From Vulcanimicrobiota bacterium (lineage in GTDB: Bacteria > Vulcanimicrobiota > Xenobia > Xenobiales > Xenobiaceae): a stretch of 64,000 nucleotides of DNA. Below the pieces are notes generated by a model that was not told the origin of the DNA, did no database searches, and was given only the letters and a program-made list of their open reading frames with translations. The translations under genes and the position numbers were made by a program. Below, one piece after another: positions 58,803-64,000 of the stretch (within the stretch, counting starts at the first letter, position 1; each line of letters begins with the position of its first letter). The stretch lies in the NCBI GenBank assembly GCA_944322965.1, contig CALUQR010000007.1, positions 1 to 64,000 of the forward strand, written 5' to 3'.

Positions 58803-58854
58803 AGAGTTTAGGAAGACTTTGGGAGCCAGCTCCCTAGAAAGTTATCCCTTATAA

Positions 58855-59439
58855 GTGGCAACTCAGTCGGCGCTAGCGGTGCGCAGCATGACCCAGATCG
58901 CCCTAGAGGTAGCCTTATTGGCTTTATCCTCCTATTGGGTCGTGCCCTTACCCTTTACGCCCATAGTCCTCAGCTTACATACCGTCATGGTCAACCTCAT
59001 AGCCCTAACGCTCAACGCTCGCCAAGCGGCTTGGGCGGTAGGGGTCTATCTCCTTTTAGGAGCTTTGGGGGCTCCTATTTTGGCGGCTGGGAGCGGAGGT
59101 CTAGACAAGCTGTTGGGGCCTACGGGGGGCTTTTACTTTGGCTTTTGGCTGGCCGCAGTCCTAATGGCTAGCCTCAAGGGGGATAAACCTAACTGGAAGC
59201 GCTACGCCCTAGTTACTATTGGGGTAGGTATCCCGCTCCAACATTTATGCGCCGTTTTGATGATGGCTTTTTATAATGGAGGCCACTTCCAAGCCGCCTT
59301 CTGGTTAGTCTCCTTGCCCTTCTTACCTGGGGATATCTTGAAAGCCTTAGGGGCTTCTACTTTAGGGGCTGCTATCAATAAGGCCCTCTCCTGGCAAAGG
59401 GATAAAAATTTTTATAGGGGCAGGACCGCTCTCAGCTGA
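58855..59439 (+). CDS. bioY: BioY-family biotin transporter substrate-binding component
   Basis: 194 residues with about six helices. The family motif LGALGAPILAAGSGGLDKLLGPTGGFYFGFWLAA is present, with LPGDILKALGASTLGAAI near the end. BioY takes up biotin, often with the ECF module. The start GTG at 58855 has poor SD; an ATG at 58888 would be shorter. It is preceded by the TerD run and followed by CoA-disulfide reductase; a link to TerD is not evident. Confidence 0.88.
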   Translation: MATQSALAVRSMTQIALEVALLALSSYWVVPLPFTPIVLSLHTVMVNLIALTLNARQAAWAVGVYLLLGALGAPILAAGSGGLDKLLGPTGGFYFGFWLAAVLMASLKGDKPNWKRYALVTIGVGIPLQHLCAVLMMAFYNGGHFQAAFWLVSLPFLPGDILKALGASTLGAAINKALSWQRDKNFYRGRTALS

Positions 59440-59489
59440 AGCTAAGATTTAAGGGCGGATTGCAGTTCTAAATTAGGGAGGAAGATTAG

Positions 59490-61139
59490 ATGAAGGTTAT
59501 TATTGTGGGCGGGGTAGCTGGAGGAGCTTCAGCGGCTACGAGATTGCGTCGTCTCTCCGAAGAGACGGAGATTCTCATTCTGGAAAAGGGGCCCCATATC
59601 TCCTTTTCTAATTGCAGTCTGCCTTATTACGTAGGCGGAGTAGTGCCCAAGGCGGAACAATTGTTGGCCCAGAGTCCGCAGAGTTTTAAAGAGCGCTACA
59701 ATATCGAAGTGCGCGTAGAACATGAAGTTTTGCGAGTCGATCCTAAGAACCATACCTTAGAGGTCAAGGATCTGCATAGTGGAGAGACCTACGTAGAGAA
59801 GTACGATAAGTTGCTCTTAGCTCCCGGAGCTCAGCCCGTCTATCCCGCCAGTTGGCCTCGCGATGAGGAGAGGATCTTCACTCTGCGCACCGTCCAAGAC
59901 GCTCTGCGAATCCGCCAAGAGATCGTCGCTAAAAAGGCTAAGCGGGCGGTAATTGTAGGGGGAGGGGCTATCGGCTTAGAAATGGCGGAGAACCTCTCTA
60001 AATTGGGGCTCCAAGTTACCGTAGTGGAGATGGCCGACCACTTAGTGGCGGCTTTAGATTACGATTTGGCTTGCGAAGTGCGCGCCTACGCCCAAAGACT
60101 GGGTATTGAAATCTTGCTCGGCCAGGGCGTAGAGGAGCTGCGCGTAGAGGCGGGCCAAGTCAAAGTAAAGTTGCCCCAGGAGCGCCTCTTAGAAGCGGAC
60201 ATCGTCCTTTTAAGTTTGGGCGTTCGCCCCGATACGGCTTGGTTAAAAGATTCTGGCCTGGAACTCAACCCCAGAGGGGCTATTATAACTGACAGCGGAA
60301 TGGCTACTAGCGATCCCGACATTTTGGCGGTAGGCGATGCGGTAGAGATCCGGGATCTCTTAGAGGGCCAGGCTACCTCCATCGCTCTGGCCGGTTTAGC
60401 CCATAAGGAGGCCAGGGTAGCGGCCGACCGTTTGGCGGGTTTAGATAGCCGCTTCCAAGGGGCTCAGGGTACGGCCATCTTAAAGTTTGGGGAATTGACG
60501 GTAGCTAGTACCGGTTACAATGAGCGCCAAGCTCGAGCGGCCAATTTAGATTACGATAAGACCTATATCTACGCCGACGCTAAGGTCCCCATCTACCCTC
60601 AAGCTAGCAAGATGAGCGTCAAAGTCTTGTGGGAGCGCTCTACGCAGCGCCTTTTAGGGGCCCAAATTGTAGGTTATGAGGGGGTAGATAAACGCATCGA
60701 CGTCTTAGCTACCGCCCTGCGCTTTAAGACGCCTATTACCCAATTGGTCCAGTTGGAACTGGCTTACGCTCCCCCTTTTGGAACGGCTAAGGATGTTATT
60801 AACTACGTGGGCATGGTCGCCGACAACGTTACCAGCGGCCGTCTGCAGCAATTCTTCTGGGATGAAGTAGATGCCTTACCTAGGGACGGCAGTTGTACTT
60901 TATTAGATGTGCGCACTCTGCCCGAGCGCAATTACGGTTATATTGAGGGCTTTAAACATCTGCCCTTAGATGAATTGCGCGCTAGAGCTGCACAAGAACT
61001 GCCCCTGGATAAGCCGGTCTACGTCCACTGTCAGAGCGGTTTACGCAGTTACTTAGCTTGCGCTATCTTGCGCGGTTTAGGGTATAAGGCCTGGAGCTTG
61101 GCGGGCGGCTATAGACTCTACCATTTGACTAAAGGTTAG
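59490..61139 (+). CDS. cdr: CoA-disulfide reductase with C-terminal rhodanese domain
   Basis: 549 residues. FAD motif VIIVGGVAGGASAATRLRRL, redox Cys42 in FSNCSLPYYVGG, NAD(P)-binding VIVGGGAIGLEMAENL and GDAVEI near 295. The C-terminal rhodanese has VYVHCQSGLRSYLACAIL with Cys514. Such enzymes reduce CoA disulfide or persulfides, important in sulfur and oxygen stress in anaerobes. The nearby cysteine desulfidase-like gene produces sulfide, which fits but is not proof. A palindromic terminator follows. Confidence 0.92.
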   Translation: MKVIIVGGVAGGASAATRLRRLSEETEILILEKGPHISFSNCSLPYYVGGVVPKAEQLLAQSPQSFKERYNIEVRVEHEVLRVDPKNHTLEVKDLHSGETYVEKYDKLLLAPGAQPVYPASWPRDEERIFTLRTVQDALRIRQEIVAKKAKRAVIVGGGAIGLEMAENLSKLGLQVTVVEMADHLVAALDYDLACEVRAYAQRLGIEILLGQGVEELRVEAGQVKVKLPQERLLEADIVLLSLGVRPDTAWLKDSGLELNPRGAIITDSGMATSDPDILAVGDAVEIRDLLEGQATSIALAGLAHKEARVAADRLAGLDSRFQGAQGTAILKFGELTVASTGYNERQARAANLDYDKTYIYADAKVPIYPQASKMSVKVLWERSTQRLLGAQIVGYEGVDKRIDVLATALRFKTPITQLVQLELAYAPPFGTAKDVINYVGMVADNVTSGRLQQFFWDEVDALPRDGSCTLLDVRTLPERNYGYIEGFKHLPLDELRARAAQELPLDKPVYVHCQSGLRSYLACAILRGLGYKAWSLAGGYRLYHLTKG

Positions 61140-61158
61140 TCTGGAGAGGGTAATAAAT

Positions 61159-61194
61159 TATGTGGCCGCTCCCCTTAAGGGGAGCGGCCACATA
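61159..61194. terminator. Perfect 36-bp palindromic terminator
   Basis: TATGTGGCCGCTCCCC and its exact complement are joined by TTAA, giving a 36-bp palindrome. It separates convergent cdr and the gene at 61223. The T-runs are short on both sides, but the hairpin is very strong. Confidence 0.8.
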
Positions 61195-61222
61195 GACTTT
61201 TAAGCGCGGTGCCCTCTTAACC

Positions 61223-61657
61223 TTACCAGACGGGGGACTGGGCTTGGAAGGTCACCTCTTCGCCCTCGTCATTAGTATAGGTCAGCCAGATTTGGATATT
61301 CTGCTTTTTAGCGTTGCTAAAATCTTCCCATTTGAAGGTTACAAAGACTCTCGCTCCGGCTTCCAGCTCTTCGATCTCTTTTTCCATCTCTTCTAACTCG
61401 CGCCGGTTGCCAAAGACTTTAAGTTTAACCTTGATCTTTTGCATATCTTCGCGGCTCAGATTTTTGATCCACAAGGTGCAGCGACGCTGCACACCCGTAG
61501 TTCCGCTATCGAAACCGTCGCGATCTACTTCCGCCTTAATGACCGCCACCGGATGGCGGCCGCTCTCTTTCTCCTTATCCTTAGCGGCCCAGGCCGGCGG
61601 AGCGGCCATCCCCGCTAAGAGTATAACGGTTAAAAATAAGGCCAGAACGGTACGCAT
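61223..61657 (-). CDS. Exported beta-rich protein
   Basis: 144 residues with a signal peptide (TVLALFLTVILLAGMAAPPAWA). The mature part is charged and beta-rich (RCTLWIKNLSREDMQKIKVKLKVFG, ARVFVTFKWEDF), possibly an Ig-like or CARDB-like fold. Function unknown. It follows the CinA-like gene by 28 bases and could be co-transcribed. Confidence 0.6.
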   Translation of the reverse strand: MRTVLALFLTVILLAGMAAPPAWAAKDKEKESGRHPVAVIKAEVDRDGFDSGTTGVQRRCTLWIKNLSREDMQKIKVKLKVFGNRRELEEMEKEIEELEAGARVFVTFKWEDFSNAKKQNIQIWLTYTNDEGEEVTFQAQSPVW

Positions 61658-61685
61658 ATTCCCTCCAGTAAAAGTAGTAATCTCC

Positions 61686-62453
61686 CTAAGCTTTCGCGGG
61701 CGCTTCCTCCAGTTCCCATCTCCAGGCTGAGGGAATTTGGGAAATTAGGTAGCTGAGGGCGGCTTGGAGTTGGGAGCTATCTCTACCCTCTAACCTAATT
61801 GAAACTTGGAAGAGGTTAGGCTGTCGCGCATCGTATTGAGGATAAGAGCCTACGGTCAGAGTGGCGAAGCGCTCGGCTAAGCGCGCAATTAATGGCGCTA
61901 GCAAACTCTCGCGCTCATAAATAGTAAGAGCGGAGCGATAGAGGGGCGGACCGCTCAACTCGGGCAAGATCAATTGACAATAGTAGGCAAAGAGTCGCGG
62001 GACTCCCGGTAAGAGGTAGATCTTATCGACTTTAACTAAGGGCAAGAAGCCCAGCGTAGGCGGCTCTGGTAGCGGATAGAGCTGCGCCCCTTGGGGAGCT
62101 AGAGCCATTTGCAATTGAGCTTTACTCAAGTCGGTCGTCTGGTAATGGCGCTCTAGGGCCAAACGCAACTGGGGATGATACTGGAGCGGGCGCCCCAAGG
62201 CCAGGGCTACCCCCTCTACGGTGCGATCGTCGTGGGTAGGGCCCAAGCCGCCAGAAGTGAGGAGATAATCGTAAGAGAGGAGCTCCTTTACCCCTTGGGC
62301 TATAGCTTTAGGATCGTCCTCTACGATCTCTACTTTGGCTAATTTGGCCCCTTGAGAGTAGAGAGCACGCGCCAAATAGGGGGTATTGAGATCTTGGACG
62401 GCTCCGGTCAGAAGCTCGTGGCCTACCATTAAGAGGGCAACTTCAGGAATCAT
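61686..62453 (-). CDS. CinA-N/MoCF-type molybdopterin-binding domain protein
   Basis: 255 residues. VALLMVGHELLTGAVQDLNTPYLARALYSQGAKL and LLTSGGLGPTHDDRTVEGVALALGRPL are the MoCF signature, found in CinA and MoaB/MogA proteins. The C-terminal CinA deamidase domain is absent, so this is CinA-N only. It may act on NAD-derived or pterin substrates, not settled. It lies 4 bases after the ArnT-like gene. Confidence 0.86.
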   Translation of the reverse strand: MIPEVALLMVGHELLTGAVQDLNTPYLARALYSQGAKLAKVEIVEDDPKAIAQGVKELLSYDYLLTSGGLGPTHDDRTVEGVALALGRPLQYHPQLRLALERHYQTTDLSKAQLQMALAPQGAQLYPLPEPPTLGFLPLVKVDKIYLLPGVPRLFAYYCQLILPELSGPPLYRSALTIYERESLLAPLIARLAERFATLTVGSYPQYDARQPNLFQVSIRLEGRDSSQLQAALSYLISQIPSAWRWELEEAPAKA

Positions 62454-62457
62454 ATGG

Positions 62458-64000
62458 CTAAGAAGCCTGAGGGGCTGAGTCGGGGAGCAATTCTTCTACG
62501 ACCTGACTACCCGGAACCTCACCCTGCTGCTGAGGAAGGCCTACATAGTCGTAACAGTAGTAGAAACGGTAGCGGCGCACCGGCTTACCGCCCCTAAAGA
62601 TAGTTAAGCGGCGGTCGCTTTTTTCGATTTCACGAAAATAAGGACGCAACTCATCTAACTTAAAGTCTTGGGTAGCTTGGTAGGAGTCGTCGCTCTTGAG
62701 GCGTTCGGAGACAACGTAGACGCAATTCCAACCTTTAAATTGGCCCGCTTGATACCAATAATCGTAACCTTTGGCATGGCGTCCGATAGCGTTAAAACTG
62801 AGCGTAATTTGGGGCTGGTGGGTGTAATAGGCCAATTCGCTGGCCGTCTGGTAGCCGTGGCCAACTAAGAAGCAGCGGCGCGGGTCGTAGCTAGTATTGA
62901 GCATCTCACTAGCCGTCTCACCCATAGGCTTCCACCCATAAATCTCGTTATAGCGGTTGAGCGGGGTCAACTCAAAGAAGACGGCCATCCAGGGGACCAA
63001 ACTTAGAGCTAAGGCGGGAATGAAGACCAACCCCAATAAGATCTGCCATTTACGTTGGCTCCAAGCGCGCAACTCCTCTAAAAGCTGGGCCGTGGCGATA
63101 ATGAGAGCCGGGTAGATCGGTAACGGCCAATTGAGTTGGATGAGCCGGACCGTACCGACTAAAGCGATAATGGCCATAAAGGGCAAGAAGGAGCAGACTA
63201 AATAGAGCCACCGCTCATCTTGGAGGCGTTTGAGACTCTGCCAAGCTACCCACAGGAGGAAGAAAAAGCCCAAGGGGGTGGGTAAAGCGGTGAGGCAGAG
63301 TAAGGAGCCCCCTACGATGTCTAGCCAACTATTAGCCTCAGCGAAGCGCCCTAAACCTTGGAAGATGAAAGACGCCCACTGGTGCTGAGCATTCCAATAG
63401 AGGACCGGGCTAAAGATAGCTAGGGCCAAGACGACGGCCACGGGGAATTGCCAGCATTTAAAGAGCTGATACTTCTTCTTCAGGATAATGACTAAGATAG
63501 GGGCCAGGGGGGCCAGAACTCCAGGATACTTAGAGAGCATAGCCAACCCCGTAGCGGCCCCTATCGCTAACCACCACCAGGGGCGCTCATCTTCATAGAG
63601 GCGGTACCCAAAGCAGAGAGCGGCGCTCCAAAAGAGCAAGAGGGGGGCGTCGGGAAGGGACAGGATGGAGTAAAACTCAAAGGCGGGCAGACAGGTAGCT
63701 AGGAGGGCGGTCATAAAACCGGCGCGCGGACCGAAGAGATCGCAAGCCAGCCTGTGGATAAAGAAGAGGGTACCTGCAAAGCAGAGAATGACCGGCATGC
63801 GCACCCACAGCTCTCCATTATCCATTAGGGAAGTGCTCAAATAGATTAACCAGCCGATGAGGGGGGGATGATCAAAATAAGACCAGCTTAAATGCTGGCT
63901 ATACATCCAATAATAAGCCTCTTCGTACTTGAGCTCAGCTAGGGCGGCAAAGATCACTCTGATCATAGTGCTAATGATCAGAAGATTGATAAAACGAAAA
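62458..64000 (-). CDS. ArnT/PMT-like glycosyltransferase, partial at window edge
   Basis: About 513 residues in view; the frame stays open to the last base, so the true start lies beyond the window. The ATG at 63966 is likely internal, since the codons before it encode FRFINLLIIST, part of a first membrane helix. ELKYEEAYYWMYSQHLSWSYFDHPPLIGWL is the GT39/GT83 first-loop signature with acidic residues. About ten helices follow, then a soluble C-terminal domain. It should transfer a sugar from a polyprenyl-phosphate donor; the acceptor (lipid or protein) is unknown. Confidence 0.9.
   Translation of the reverse strand, partial: FRFINLLIISTMIRVIFAALAELKYEEAYYWMYSQHLSWSYFDHPPLIGWLIYLSTSLMDNGELWVRMPVILCFAGTLFFIHRLACDLFGPRAGFMTALLATCLPAFEFYSILSLPDAPLLLFWSAALCFGYRLYEDERPWWWLAIGAATGLAMLSKYPGVLAPLAPILVIILKKKYQLFKCWQFPVAVVLALAIFSPVLYWNAQHQWASFIFQGLGRFAEANSWLDIVGGSLLCLTALPTPLGFFFLLWVAWQSLKRLQDERWLYLVCSFLPFMAIIALVGTVRLIQLNWPLPIYPALIIATAQLLEELRAWSQRKWQILLGLVFIPALALSLVPWMAVFFELTPLNRYNEIYGWKPMGETASEMLNTSYDPRRCFLVGHGYQTASELAYYTHQPQITLSFNAIGRHAKGYDYWYQAGQFKGWNCVYVVSERLKSDDSYQATQDFKLDELRPYFREIEKSDRRLTIFRGGKPVRRYRFYYCYDYVGLPQQQGEVPGSQVVEELLPDSAPQAS

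Noticed and set aside
58821-58834. GGGAGC-CA-GCTCCC palindrome before bioY as terminator or riboswitch
   Set aside because: The loop of two bases is too short and there is no T-run.
1-64000. tRNA or rRNA genes
   Set aside because: No cloverleaf with a GTTCRANNC T-loop nor any 16S/23S-like conserved segment was seen on either strand by eye; a tRNAscan run would settle it.

Overview
The window is bacterial chromosome of about 55% G+C, densely coded, with about 60 protein genes and no rRNA, tRNA, CRISPR array, transposase or phage gene that I can see. The gene set mixes traits often seen in Firmicutes-like or deep-branching anaerobes (NfnAB-type flavin-linked ferredoxin:NADP oxidoreductase, CoA-disulfide reductase, L-cysteine desulfidase/serine dehydratase-like protein, ScpAB, MutS2, Obg with a C-terminal OCT domain, YqeG) with traits more usual in diderms (Spy/CpxP-like periplasmic proteins, HslV, an ArnT-like glycosyltransferase). 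I cannot name the phylum from sequence alone; an uncultured, probably anaerobic or microaerobic lineage is my inference.

Layout. 1-2030: two acetyltransferases embedded in a repeat-rich, gene-poor island made of 7-bp ATTCCGA-type tandem units, 25-bp hairpins and a ~58-bp dispersed module. 2014-6826: aldo/keto reductase, M50 protease, scpA-scpB, sirtuin, dus. 6783-15777: a divergent cluster around polyamine chemistry: Tat-exported flavin amine-oxidase-like protein, membrane-fused spermidine synthase, a tiny membrane peptide, a DUF4178/zinc-ribbon membrane protein (all minus), then speD, an M48 protease and a membrane Ser/Thr kinase (all plus). 15946-31613: mutS2, two Spy-like exported proteins (one ending in a perfect CX3C cysteine ladder), a small atypical kinase, an ACT protein, a pair of SPFH proteins, nfnAB, a LysM-NlpC hydrolase, lipid kinase, YqeG, YciA-like thioesterase, YggU, WecG/TagA, ComF. 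31720-50526: MFS carrier, a lone DUF6273 protein, cysteine desulfidase-like enzyme, obg, ispH, hslV, dprA, surE, an orphan histidine kinase with a degenerate GGDEF-like front end, PglD-like acyltransferase, thyA, uppP, an MBL hydrolase and an unknown. 50764-64000: typA followed by a run of four TerD-type genes, two fused to DUF6273 and two fused to VWA domains, then bioY, CoA-disulfide reductase, a CinA-like protein and a truncated ArnT-like glycosyltransferase.

The best candidates for an undescribed system are (i) the four-gene TerD operon, in which a tellurite/stress-type TerD domain is paired alternately with DUF6273 (a presumed lectin/FGE-like fold) and with VWA domains, with a third DUF6273 protein elsewhere in the window; and (ii) the divergent polyamine/DUF4178 cluster, which couples a membrane aminopropyltransferase by a 4-bp ATGA overlap to a Tat-exported flavoprotein. 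Smaller surprises are the eight-cysteine ladder, two genes whose Shine-Dalgarno sequence lies inside a terminator hairpin of the preceding gene, and many convergent gene pairs that end within 0-15 bp of each other without a visible terminator.
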